From Panax quinquefolius (taxonomy: Eukaryota; Streptophyta; Magnoliopsida; Apiales; Araliaceae): DNA of 64,000 bases. Numbering within the stretch: the stretch's first letter is position 1; every line of letters begins with the position of its first letter. Positions 22,101 to 33,200 of the stretch are shown here, piece after piece. The translations under genes were made by a program, and so were the position numbers. Below the pieces are notes generated by a model that was given only the letters and a program-made list of their open reading frames with translations, had not been told where the DNA came from and searched no databases. The DNA lies in assembly GCA_020205615.1 (NCBI GenBank), contig CM035173.1:51264617-51328616 (forward strand). The letters are read 5' to 3'.

Positions 22101-25100
22101 TCCTATACAGAAAAAGAGAATCCTCACCCTGCAAAATCCTACTTTTGTACTGATTCTTGCAAAATACATTTTGCTTTGCGTTGTATCTGCTGAAGGTCCA
22201 GATTCAAGAATTAGAACGTAGGATCTTCCGTTCCCACCCACAGAGAGTACCAGACCTTCATACCTAATCATAGAATGTTAAACATTGACATAATGAGTGC
22301 TTGGTGTTGATTAAAAACTTATATATGCAGGACTAAATACAAAATACGCAGTATCAGGTATGAAGAAGTGCGCCCATATTTTATCTGAGTATGGAATACC
22401 TGTCAAGAGTGGAACCCAACGGAAGTGAAAGCTTCTTTGAAAGCTCCACATACCCGCCTCTCGTGAAAACATAGCCTATTGTTGAAGAAAGAGAACAAAC
22501 TTAAAGAAAGAAAAAGACACCAGAGCTTTATTACACTATTGATATTGTATCTATGGGAGTAGGTTTTAGAACCACTCAAACAATCAGTTTTTCCCTTAAA
22601 TTTGCTTCCATAATATATGAAATTCATCTGCTGAAAAAGGCAGTAAACAAATTAAGAATAAAATGCTTGAAGGGTCCATTCACATAGTGTTAACGTCTCT
22701 TTTGAGTATGCAATAGGCAAACTGTTAACATGGTTTAGTTTAGGTCATTTCTTGCAGTTTTACCTGAGAAAACTGCTTCTTCATTCTCAGTGAACTCAAA
22801 TCTAGCATCCATTCCTCCATCGTACTTAGTAGCAATTGCATCCTGGAAATAAGTTCCTTGACGGACATCCCAACCGTTCAATGAATCTGCGGACTTGAAC
22901 TTAGCAAGTAAAAGCTTACTTTTGCTACTCTTTCCCGCTCGCAGTTGTGCTAGTTTATTGTTGTAGTCCTACAAATTAGAAAAAAAAATAATGGATCAAT
23001 GTGTTACTTATCAATTCATTAAACATGGGATGTGTAATAAGAAGACATATGATCCAAAGTTGTGCCTGGACTTGTTCATTTGAATTGATGTATACAGTCT
23101 GACAGCATAATTCCAAATATTTAGTTCTGGTGTATGTCTCGAACTCTCAAACCTTAAAATTGACAAACATTGAAGTTGGTAGTGTTGGAAATGGGATTTG
23201 AAATATTAAATATTAGAGCATTTTGAGGCTCAATTAAATGAGGGACCCACATTCCGAAAATGTCGAGTCTTTGCACCAATGTGTTCTCCTTCATGAGGAG
23301 TATAACTTGGTATATTTATATATTCAAATCCATTAAGAATTGAATGAGAAAATTGACTCCAAAGTCACCTACTTGAAATGTTGTAAGGTGCAAAAGTCCC
23401 ACATAGGGCATTGAGGGAAAATTGAAGAACATATATATGGGATGTTTGCTCAATGGGAAGGGCTCCAAGGGGCACCCCACTTTTGTGGAAGGGAGAGGAC
23501 CTAGCCAAGGCATGGTTCAAACCGGTGCGCGTTGCTGCCATTTGGTCGGGCCGGGCCGGGCTCGGGTTCGGGTGGGTCGGGTCATGATATATAACTTTTT
23601 TGGACAAAATCTGTTTAATAATTTATCAGATTTTGTTTTAAGGGTTATTATCAATACTACGTAGTTTTGACGCCCAACGGTAATAAACTGTCACTTCATT
23701 CTATAAATTAATATATTTGGGCGCTAAAACAGTATGAAAATTTTTTTCCCCGTTTCCGTCCCGTTCTGTATAGCAAAATCCCGTTCCGTTCGTTCTTTTT
23801 TCCCGTTTTCTAAAAAGAAAATTTTTCCGTTCCATTCTCTGTGCAAAGTTGGCAAAGTGTGCAGTGTTCCCGTGTTCCCGTTTTGCACTGTTCTTCATTT
23901 CCTTCCAGTATCATTACTGTATGTTGTATTTACATGCATCATTACTATAATTTCTAATTACATGCATCATTATTGAAAAGTTCGGTACATAACATAAAGT
24001 TGTGTTCGTAGTGTTCTTAATTTTGAAGTGCTTCTAATTAAGAACTGAAAATCCGTTTTATCTTGGGAAGCAATTATTCAATTAATCCTTTAGCACCAGT
24101 GAGGGAATAAATTTGCTTTAAGGAGACTTTGTGAATTCAAAGGACTCGGATTTATTTATTAATATTTTCTGTGTTATATTTATATAAAATCATGTTTTGT
24201 TTTCATCATAAATATATATATATATATATATATTAAATAATACTATATATTACAGATAACAATCTTAAAGCAAATAAATATGATATGAATAAATAATATT
24301 ATAGTATAAATTAATATTATTTTATTAAAAGTGACTATCATATTAAATTTAATATTATAGTCACTTTTAATAATTATTTTCCTGTATAACAGAAATGACA
24401 TCTACTAGCACCATTACTGCCGTGAGTATGTCTCATGGAGAAAAGACTGAAAGGTTCAATGGAACGGATTTCAAGCGTTGGCAACAAAAGATGCTCTTCT
24501 ATCTCACAACACTGAACTTGGCAAGATTTCTACAAGAGGACTGTCCTACTCTTGTTGAAGGGGAAACTGACAAGGAAAAAGTTGCTGCCGTTGATGCATG
24601 GAAACATGCAGATTTTCTTTGCAGGAACTATGTAATGAATGGATTAGACAATACATTGTATAATGTGTATTGTACAATTCAAACTGCAAAGGAACTTTTG
24701 GAATCTTTAGACAAGAAATATAAAACTGAAGATGCTGGCATGAAAAAATTTATTGTTGGTAGATTTCTTAATTATAAAATGGTAGATTCTAAAGCAGTTA
24801 TCACTCAGGTTCAAGAATTACAAGTAATTCTACATGACATTCATTCTGAGGGAATGTCATTAAGTGACTCATTCCAAGTTGCAGCAATGATTGAAAAACT
24901 TCCACCATCATGGAAAGACTTCAAGAATTATCTAAAGCATAAACGCAAAGAGATGAATCTTGAACAATTGATCGTGCGACTTAGGATTGAAGATGACAAT
25001 CGAGTATCTGAGAAGAAGACTGGGAAAAACTTCATTGAAGCAAAGGCAAATGTGGTAGAACAAAGGCCAAACAACAACAAAAGGAAGCGTGAAGGCAAAG

Positions 25101-28100
25101 ATACCTTCAAGGCCAAGAAGAAATTCAAAGGCAAATGCTTCAATTGTGGCATTCCAGGACATAAATCAAGTGAATGTCGCAAGCCAAAGAGAGTCAAGAA
25201 AGAACAAAAGGCTCAAACAAATGTGACAGAACTGGAAAAACTTTCTGAAAATGTTTCAGACATTAATCTTTCTGCAGTTGTATCTGAGTGTAATTTGGTA
25301 GGAAACCCTAAAGAATGGTACGTGGACACTGGGACTACTCGCCACATTTGTTCCAACAAATGGATGTTTTCTACTTACAAACCAGTAGAAAATGATGATC
25401 AACTCTTCATGGAAACTCCTCAAGTTCAAAGGTTGAGGACGTGGAAAGATTGTCTTTAAAATGACATCCGCAAAAAACCGACTTTGAATGAAGTGCTTCG
25501 TATGCCGATATCCGCAAAAATCTAGTTTCTGGGTCACTACTTAGCAAGAATGGCTTCAAGTTGGTGTTTGTGTCTGATAAATTTGTACTTACTAAAAATG
25601 ATATGTTTGTAGGAAAGGGCTACATGAATGATGGGCTTTTTAAGATGAATGTTATGATTTGTTGTCATCAAGTCTATTGATAATAATAAAATTAATTCTT
25701 CCGCTTTGTTGTAATCTTCAAATATATGGCATGCTAGATTAGGACATGTTAATTATAATACTTTGCGTAGATTAATTAATTTAGAATTCTTGTCTAAATT
25801 TGATATTAATCAAAAAACATAAATGTGAAATTTGTGTGGAATCAAAAATGACAAGATTACCTTTTCATTCTGTTGAAAGGAAAACTGAACCTCTAGATTT
25901 AATTCACACTGATATATGTGATTTAAAGTTTGTTCAAACAAGAGGTGGGAAAAAATATTTCATTACCTTTATTGATGATTGCACAAGATATTGTTATGTA
26001 TATTTGCTAAGAAGCAAAGATGAGGCAATAGAAATGTTTCAACTTTATAAAAATGAAGTTGAAAATCAACTTAGCAAAAAGATTAAAGCAATAAGAAGCG
26101 ATAGTGGTGGTGAATATGAATCACCATTTGAAGAGATATGCTCTACTCATGGTATTATTCACCAAACTACCGCTCCTTATTCACCTCAATCTAACGGTAT
26201 TGCTGAACGCAAGAACCGAACATTGAAAGAAATGTTGAATGCTATATTAAACAGTTCTGGAGCACCCCAGAATTTGTGGGGGGAAGCTTTACTTTCTGCC
26301 AATTATATTCTTAATAAAGTGCCTCATAAGAAAACTCATAAAACACCTTATGAATTATGGAAAGGTCATGACCTTTGCTATAAATACTTAAGAGTGTGGG
26401 GTGTCTAAAAAAGTGATGGTTCCTAAACCTAAAAAGGTTAAGATAGGACCAAAACAATTGATTGTGTTTTCATTGGTTATGCAAATAATAAAGAAGGTGA
26501 TGCTTATCGCTTTCTTGTTCATAAATCTGAAATTAATGATATTCATGTTAATACATTTATTGAATCAAGAGATGTATCATTCTTTGAGAATATTTTTCCA
26601 TATAATGAAAATAAAGATTCAAATTCAAACAAAAGACCTTTGGATGCTACTAGTAATAATCCTAAAAATATAGACAAAGAGTCTGTAGTGGATGAACCTA
26701 GACGTAGCAAAAGGGCAAGGACTTCAAAGTCCTTTGGTCCGGATTTTCTAACTTTTTTGTTAGAAAACGATCCTCAAACTTATAAGGAAGCAATATCCTC
26801 TCCAGATGCTTCTCATTGGAAAGAAGCAATAAATAGCGAAATTGAGTCCATTATGCAAAATCATACATGGGAATTGGTGGACCTTCCACCTGGTTCAAAC
26901 CCCTTAGGGTATAAATGGATCTTCAAAAAGAAGATGAAAGTCGATGGCTTCGATTGATAAATATAAAGCAAGGTTTGTTGTTAAAGGCTATGAGCGAAAA
27001 AAGAAGGATTGGATTATTTTGACACTTATTCACTTGTTACAAAATTACATCTATTCGGATGCTAATAGCAATAACATCTTTAAATAGACTTGAAATACAT
27101 CAAATGGATGTAAAGACCGTGCATTCTTAAATGGTGAATTAGATGAAGAAATATATATGGAACAACTTTGAAGGTTTCATAGCTCCCAGACAAGAGAGAG
27201 AAAGTATGCAAACTTGTTAAATCCTTGTATGGATTAAAACAAGCACCAAAACAATGGCATGAGAAATTTGATAATGTTATGTTATCAAATGGATTTAAAA
27301 TCAATAAGTGTGACAAATGTGTTTATGTCAAAAGCACTCAAAAAGAATGTCATTGTCTGTCTTTATGTGGATGATATGTTAATCATGGGTAGCAACAATG
27401 AAGTTATCAACTCAACAAAACGTATGTTGTCAAATAGATTTGATATGAAAGACTTGGGGGTTGCTGATATAATATTAGGAATCAAGATTTCTAGAACATC
27501 TGATGGAATTATATTATCTCAATCTCATTACATTGAAAAAATACTTGAAAAATTTAACAAGTATAATATAATTCTAAATAAGACCCCAGTTGATATAAAT
27601 CTTCATTTAGCTAAAAATGAAGGTGATAGCATATCTCAACTAAAATATTCTCGTATAATAAAGCGCTTTAATGTATGTAATGAATCATCTTAGACCGAAT
27701 ATAGCTTATTCGGTAAAGTAAGCTAAGTAGGTATCTGAGTAATCCGGTAAAGATCATCGAAAGCAATTTTGAGAGTTTTAGGATATTTAAAACATACTTT
27801 CAAAAATATGGATCGCACTATACAAGATATCCAAAGAAGATTGGAAGGATATAGTGATGCTAATTGGATATCTAATAATAAAGACTCGAAATCCACAAGT
27901 GGATATGTCTTTACCCTTGGAGGTGCAGTGGTATCTTGGAAATCCTCAAAACAAACTAGTATTGCTAGGTCTACAATGGAATCGGAATTCATTGCGTTAG
28001 ACAAAGCTGGAGAAGAAGCAGAGTGGGTTCGTAATTTCTTAGAGGATATTTCAAATTGGTCAAGACACATGCCAATTTATATGTATACCTTTGTGATAGC

Positions 28101-31100
28101 CAATCAGCGATTGGAAGAGCATAGTCATTTATATAACGGTAAGTCACGCCACATAAGACGAAGACATAATACTGTTAGACAATTGCTCTCAAATGGAATT
28201 ATCTCAATTGACTATGTAAAGTCAAAAGTTAATATTGCGGATCCGCTTACAAAAGGTTTAACAAGAGAGTAAGTGGAAAAATCATCGAAGGGAATGGGTT
28301 TAAAGCCTACTATTTAAATAAGAGTCGCCATAGTGGCAACCCAACCTAACTGACTGGAGATCCCAAGATCTAGGTTCAATGGGCAAACCGAACTATGTAG
28401 TACTCAGTAAAGCACTGAGGAGAGATTTACTCCTAACCATTCCTATTATGAGATAGTGCACATCTGCCGCGAGAATCAGGATAAGATACACTTTTAATGA
28501 TTTTTATATCTTGAAATATGTTCAAGTGGGGTATTGCAGGATACTCTTGATAAAAGTCACATACGTGAGTAAGAAGGGGGCCACTTCTGTGAGAATTTTG
28601 AAGGCTGAATTCTCTAATATACTCATGGAACCAAGAGGTGTTTCAAGGCCAAAATGAACACAAACGTGAGAATCAATTATGTCTGAAGAGATATTTTGTG
28701 AATTCTATTATCTTGGTTTACATGAAAAGCTGACAGTTCAAAGACATCAAGTCTACTGATTAGCCAAGTAAATCCGATAGATTTTACTAGGGCAAGTTCA
28801 AAGCCACTAGGCTACTTAACCTGATGAAATATCTTTTCTCATGTACTCGAACTAGTGTCTGCATATTCATAACATATTTTGCATATTGTAAAGCCAATTT
28901 TACATTCATATAGGGGATTGTTGGAAATGGGATTTGAAATATTAAATATTAGAGCATTTTGAGGCTCAATTAAATGAGGGACCCATATTCCGAAAATGTC
29001 GAATCTTTGCACCAATGTGTTCTCCTTCATGAGGAGTATAACTTGGTATATTTATATGTTCAAATCCATTAAGAATTGAATGAGAAAATTGACTCCAAAG
29101 TCACCTACTTGAAATGTTGTAAGGTGCAAAAGTCTCACATAGGGCATTAGAGGAAAAATTGAAAAACATATATATGAGATGTTTGCTCAATGGGAAGGGC
29201 TCCAAGGGGCACCCCACTTTTGTGGAAGGGAGAGGACCTAGCCAAGGCATGGTTCAAACCCGCATGCCGTTCTTGCTGCCGTCCTAGTTCGGTAGTAGGC
29301 TCGGGTTCGAGTTCTAATGTGGTCGAATCATGATATATAACTTTTTTGGACAAAATCTGTTTAATAATTTATCAGATTTTGTTTTAAGGGTTATTATCGA
29401 TACTACGTAGTTTTGATGCCCAACGGTAATAAACTGCCACTTCATTCTATAAATTAATATATTTGGGTGCTAAAACAGTATGAAAATTTTTTCTCCGTTT
29501 CTGCAGTTTCCGTCCCATTTTGTATAGCAAAATCCCGTTCCGTTCATTCTTTTTTTCCGTTTTCTAAAAAAAATAAAAATTCCGTTCCATTCTCTGTGCA
29601 GAGTTGGCAAAGTGTGCAGTGTTCCCGTGTTCCCATTTTGCATTGTTCTTCATTTCCTTCCAGTATCATTACTGTAAGTTGTATTTACATGCATCATTAC
29701 TATAATTTCTAATTACATGCATCATTATTGAAAAGTTCGGTACATAACATAAAGTTGTGTTCATAGTGTTCTTAATTTTGAAGTGCTTCTAATTAAGAAC
29801 TGGAAATCCGTTTTATCTTGGGAAGTAATTATTCAATTAATTCTTTAGCACCAGTGAGGGAATAAATTTGCTTTAAGGAGACTTTGTGAATTCAAAGGAC
29901 TCGAATTTATTTGTTAATATTTTCTGTGTTATATTTATATAAAATCATGTTCTGTTTTCATCATAAATATATATATTAAATAATACTATATATTACAGAT
30001 AACAGGTAGATCTTCACTGGTGATGATTTTGACCTTATGAATTGCGCAATTGCGTCACCTCGTACTCAACAGAACAGTCCCCCCACCCTCTCCCTCCCCC
30101 TCTGTGATTAAGATCTCAATCCCAAATTTAGATTTATTCCACAGTGTATCCTAGGATAATAAGGAAATGAGGTTAAATATCTAAAACTCTTAACTTTACC
30201 AAGTCTTAATGAGAATAAATAGATTCACTTAATAGCTGTTTTAGACACACTCCTCAAATCATTAACAACTCATTATGTTCCGTTATGTTTGTTTGCAAGA
30301 AGGGAATATGGCTATTTAGTCCTTTAAAATTTAAATCCCATGTTTGATTCTAAATTTGTAGTCCTAGGATAATATGATACCCCAACATGGGGTAATATTT
30401 AATCCCCTCTCCCTAGGTATTAAAATAATAATTAAATAGTCGCACTTAAATGAACTTTCCATTAAAAAATTAGGACAAAAATACCTTAATTTTAGTTATC
30501 CCACATATAATCCCCCTCTAAACAGACACATGGATATTTTTTTAAGATAAAATAATGACAACATTACTAATCCAAGGACTATATAGTCTTTGCGTTTGTA
30601 ATCCCTTGAAGATAATCCTTGCAAACAAATATATCCCAAGAGTATTATTTATAAATTATAACCTTGAACAAAAGTTTGAATCTTCTTACAGATGAATGAA
30701 ACAGATTTTACAGCGAAGGAACATACCTGGAATGCTTTTGTAAGGTTGTAAACGCCCTGATTATCAACTCTATTCAGATCCCCAGTGATGGAGGAACGAG
30801 CTGTGGCACAACAAATAATTTTGCTGCAACTTTCAACAGCAGCCTTGAGAGTGACTGGATCGCCGACATCCCCAATAACAATCTCCACAGAAGTGGGAAG
30901 CATGTCTACCACTTCTTGGGTTGCTTTCCTAACTAGAGCCTGATAAAAAGAATAATTAAAATCCAATTGCGTTTTCTTGTATTAGGAAAGGATTCAGGAG
31001 GTAGTTCATATTGATATTTCATATACAGCAAAAGAAACAAAGGTCTGCTACATGTATAGAGAAAGCATAAACCAACTTCCCATACAAAAACAGAGAATTT

Positions 31101-32923
31101 CCGAATTTGCAACCAAAGTTCCTTCTAAAATATAAACATTAAAAGTACTAATTTTCTGTACAATTAGTTCAGTACATTGAAACGCAGAAAACAAGGTTAA
31201 AAAACAACATTCATCACACCTGATTCAGAGAATTGAAGTTGATAAAGTACAATTAATTCAGCACATTACTGAAACTCTGATATAATATGCTCTAGCTATG
31301 TTAGGTGGAATTGTTTAATCATAAATTTATCTTTCTACCGAACAACAGGACAAATTGCAGGTTTTGTAATCCTATTTGACAGAGGGACTTCAGTTTCTCC
31401 TATTACTAGAGTGTAGCTCATAATGAAGCCCAAGACATAACTTGTAGGCATCACCGCAATTAAAAAGTCACAAAACACTTCACCAACAACCATAGTAAAC
31501 CAATTGACATGCACACTATTCAAGACTGAGAGGAAGGGGATATAAACTATGTAAACTCGGATATGATTCGAACAATTTGCAGTTGGGATAACCCAACGCC
31601 CCCAACCACACATTACCACTAACAATGCACCTGCCTGGAATCCAAAATACCTAACTTCCCTTATAGATCATACGCCATGCAATCAGTTGGATTCAAATTG
31701 TTTAGGACCTATTTCAAAGGTCAAACACCGAGGTTCATAACTACTAACAAGAGTAAATCACAGAATAAAAATAATTTATCCATGTAGAGGTTGAGTAATC
31801 TAATGGCGCAAGGAAATTGAAGCCAATATAGAAAATTAGAAATTTCATAATTATTAGTGTGAAAAATTCATTTCTTTTATGTTCTATATATATCTTCCTG
31901 TTAATAGAAAGTGAAATTATAACCTTAATTGGAAGACAAACTAGAATAACTACGGCTCTTGTCATTGTAACAACTACTACTCCCACTGTCCCAAAATAAC
32001 AGCCCACTTTAAAGAAAGAGTTTCTACCGAAATTTTGATTTTAACATAATCGGAGCCCAATATCACAACTTTCTTAAAAATCAGGACATTCATTTTATAA
32101 GGAGATTCTCATTTTGGGACTAAAGCCATGAAAATGTAATGAGAAAAGAAAAATGATTTATATGTCAACTAGTTTCATGTCAAATTAGAGTAATGTGGAG
32201 TTAAAAGCACTAAAATAGAACAGTAATTTTAGGGTCCTTTCCTACCTCCTATTCCATGTATCCACACATATATAGCAACACAAATGAGAAAAAGGGGGAA
32301 AGCAATTGAACCTTTACAGTATAGCCCCTAAGCATAAGCTTTCGAACAACAACACGACCAACTCGGCTAGTGGCACCAACAACAAGCACAGTAGTATTCT
32401 GAGCACCAGGAATGGCAAATTCACACATTGGTCCACCCTCCCTAATCAAAATACTGGCCTCGTCATCAGTTCTAATTGTCCTAGAAATCTGCCCCAAACC
32501 CGAAAATTTTCGCCACACTTCATCAAAAATCTGCCTAGATTTTCTCCCCAATCCCACTGGGTTCACATCATCCAGCCTCTTCATCATTGACACAGAACTA
32601 CCCTGCTCCTTTTCATCATTCAAATTATCACTAATCCCCTCCTTTTCCTTTTCATTTTCCTTCTCATCCTCTTGGTCTTCATTATCCTTCTTCTTCTTGT
32701 TCTTCTGCTTTTTCTTGCTGGTTTCAGTAGCAGTTGATGAAGAAGAAGTAGCAGGCCTAGAAAAAATCATCAAGGACAAACTTCTATTACCATAATGGGC
32801 ACCCCCATTACTGCTAGAATTGAGGGCATTTGGGCTTAAACTCCATTTCTGGATATTGGGTTTTTTGCAGCAGAATCCGGCAGTTTTTGTAGTGGGTGTC
32901 AGGGCAGAAGTTGCAGTAGCCAT
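19178..32923 (-). CDS. HCF173: HCF173, psbA translation factor, chloroplast (13 exons)
   Basis: Exons in transcript order: 32312-32923, 30727-30939, 22764-22968, 22400-22475, 22128-22263, 21899-22003, 21362-21442, 21134-21223, 20981-21046, 20242-20298, 20082-20159, 19961-20008, 19178-19249. All junctions are GT-AG and phases agree; 1,839 nt, 612 residues. Residues 1-60 look like a transit peptide and 65-110 are Lys/Glu-rich. A Rossmann motif GATSRVG (183-189) opens an atypical SDR domain, which is interrupted by a CIA30-like domain (about 290-450, RQGTYFQD to [20 protein letters not shown]). SDR sequence resumes with [15 protein letters not shown] and [10 protein letters not shown]; the end is [15 protein letters not shown]173 is known to bind psbA mRNA and start synthesis of photosystem II protein D1. 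Length and order match the family, and no lesion was seen. Intron 2 (22969-30726) holds a copia element. Confidence 0.96.
20715..20846. mobile_element. MITE-like inverted repeat in an HCF173 intron
   Basis: The left end AGCAGATCCTCTGTCCCTAA is mirrored by the right end TTAGGGACAGAGGATCTGCT, a perfect 20-bp terminal inverted repeat over a 132-bp unit. Further complementarity lies inside (TTATTTAATTTTAAAATTAA region). It sits in the intron between exons 9 and 10 (20299-20980). No coding capacity; no obvious target duplication. Confidence 0.65.
23178..23182 (+). repeat. Target-site duplication GGTAG, left copy
   Basis: GGTAG directly precedes the 5' LTR and is repeated directly after the 3' LTR (30005-30009). 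It marks one clean integration event in HCF173 intron 2. Confidence 0.9.
23183..24261 (+). mobile_element. 5' LTR of intronic copia element
   Basis: 1,079 bp, opens TGTTGGAAATGGGATTTG and closes TACAGATAACA. It has an (AT)n run near 24211-24232 and a GC-rich block GGGCCGGGCCGGGCTCGGGT near 23550. The latter is strongly altered in the 3' LTR. Confidence 0.93.
24262..24394 (+). other. Copia leader with strong palindrome, no recognisable iMet primer site
   Basis: The 133 bp between LTR and gag start lack the usual TGGTATCAGAGC. The first bases after the LTR are ATCTTAAAGC. An inverted repeat occupies 24322-24373: TTATTAAAAGTGACTAT and its exact complement ATAGTCACTTTTAATAA flank an 18-base centre that contains the palindrome ATATTAAATTTAATAT. 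It ends about 20 bases before the gag ATG. Confidence 0.8.
24395..25459 (+). CDS. Copia gag and protease segment
   Basis: A 354-codon open frame. Residues 1-220 are gag of the UBN2-like copia type ([15 protein letters not shown], then [16 protein letters not shown]). A zinc knuckle [14 protein letters not shown] is followed by a retropepsin start [12 protein letters not shown] with the catalytic D-T-G. The frame then stops at 25459, in the protease, so the remainder of the polyprotein is cut off by mutation. It is the best preserved retroelement frame in the window. Confidence 0.92.
   Translation: MTSTSTITAVSMSHGEKTERFNGTDFKRWQQKMLFYLTTLNLARFLQEDCPTLVEGETDKEKVAAVDAWKHADFLCRNYVMNGLDNTLYNVYCTIQTAKELLESLDKKYKTEDAGMKKFIVGRFLNYKMVDSKAVITQVQELQVILHDIHSEGMSLSDSFQVAAMIEKLPPSWKDFKNYLKHKRKEMNLEQLIVRLRIEDDNRVSEKKTGKNFIEAKANVVEQRPNNNKRKREGKDTFKAKKKFKGKCFNCGIPGHKSSECRKPKRVKKEQKAQTNVTELEKLSENVSDINLSAVVSECNLVGNPKEWYVDTGTTRHICSNKWMFSTYKPVENDDQLFMETPQVQRLRTWKDCL
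25460..26408 (+). pseudogene. Copia GAG-pre-integrase and integrase segment
   Basis: 25460-25720 is broken by stops. From about 25720, [16 protein letters not shown] (GAG-pre-integrase) is recognisable, and after a one-base shift a 202-codon frame from 25800 holds the integrase core. The metal-binding D, D and E can be seen in [20 protein letters not shown] and [11 protein letters not shown]. The frame ends at VWGV, where a stop interrupts the continuing domain. Confidence 0.9.
26401..27760 (+). pseudogene. Copia integrase tail and reverse transcriptase, frameshifted
   Basis: 26640-26957 begins the RT domain ([44 protein letters not shown]). 26958-27258 is frameshifted. 27259-27693 resumes with the catalytic [10 protein letters not shown] and [17 protein letters not shown], then stops. 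Sequence order is normal. At least three lesions break the frame. Confidence 0.9.
27769..28272 (+). pseudogene. Copia RNase H, C-terminal segment
   Basis: Open to a natural-looking end. [37 protein letters not shown] and [19 protein letters not shown] are the copia RNase H signature, ending in [14 protein letters not shown]. It is the 3' end of pol, separated from the preceding frame by a short frameshifted gap. Confidence 0.9.
28273..28918 (+). other. 3' untranslated part of intronic copia with polypurine tract
   Basis: No coding evidence. It ends in ATATAGGGGAT (28908-28918), the likely plus-strand primer directly before the 3' LTR. Confidence 0.7.
28919..30004 (+). mobile_element. 3' LTR of intronic copia element
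   Basis: 1,086 bp with the same ends as the 5' LTR, followed by GGTAG at 30005-30009. Most differences from the 5' LTR are clustered near 29260-29330. Elsewhere only scattered changes are visible. Confidence 0.93.
30940..32311. other. Intron 1 of HCF173
   Basis: 1,372 bp between exon 1 (donor GTTCAATTGC on the minus strand) and exon 2 (acceptor TTTTTATCAG). No element or gene was recognised in it. Confidence 0.75.
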
Positions 32924-33159
32924 AAAAATGGCAAATAAACTTGATCAGGCAATTTACGATAAGAGAAAAACAAGATTTGGAGATTCTAAAAAAAGTGGAT
33001 AATCCTGCCTAATACCCAGATTTTGGTTTTTGTTTTTTTATTTGATCAGATTCTAGAATATGAAGATGGGAAAAAAAATGCAAGTAAGGTGGGGACTTTA
33101 AACTAGAACCACATAGAATGGGAAAATGTTAAGAGTTTGGATCATGGAGTTTGAAGCAA

Positions 33160-33200
33160 AATTGTGGCAGAGCAGCTGTGCCACGTAAATATACTCATAT
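33160..33200 (-). promoter_or_regulatory. Candidate core promoter of HCF173
   Basis: On the minus strand GTATATTTACGTGGCAC is found: a TATA-like GTATATTTA overlapping an ACGTGGC, G-box-like core, about 260 bp before the ATG. G-box-like elements are common in light-regulated plastid protein genes. Assignment here is by position and motif only. Confidence 0.3.

Larger units (their letters stand above)
23183..30004 (+). mobile_element. Complete-length Ty1/copia retrotransposon in HCF173 intron 2
   Basis: The 6,822-bp element has two LTRs (23183-24261 and 28919-30004), both TGTTGG...ATAACA, flanked by GGTAG on both sides. Domain order is gag, protease, integrase, reverse transcriptase, RNase H, so Ty1/copia. 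It lies antisense to HCF173. The LTRs look alike except for small changes and one variable block. The polyprotein has several stops or frameshifts (after 25459, 26408, near 26957 and 27693), so it should not be autonomous. Without it the host intron would be about 0.93 kb. Confidence 0.95.

Noticed and set aside
32306..32795. Plus-strand open frames of 94 and 127 codons
   Set aside because: They are antisense to exon 1 of HCF173 and have no independent support.
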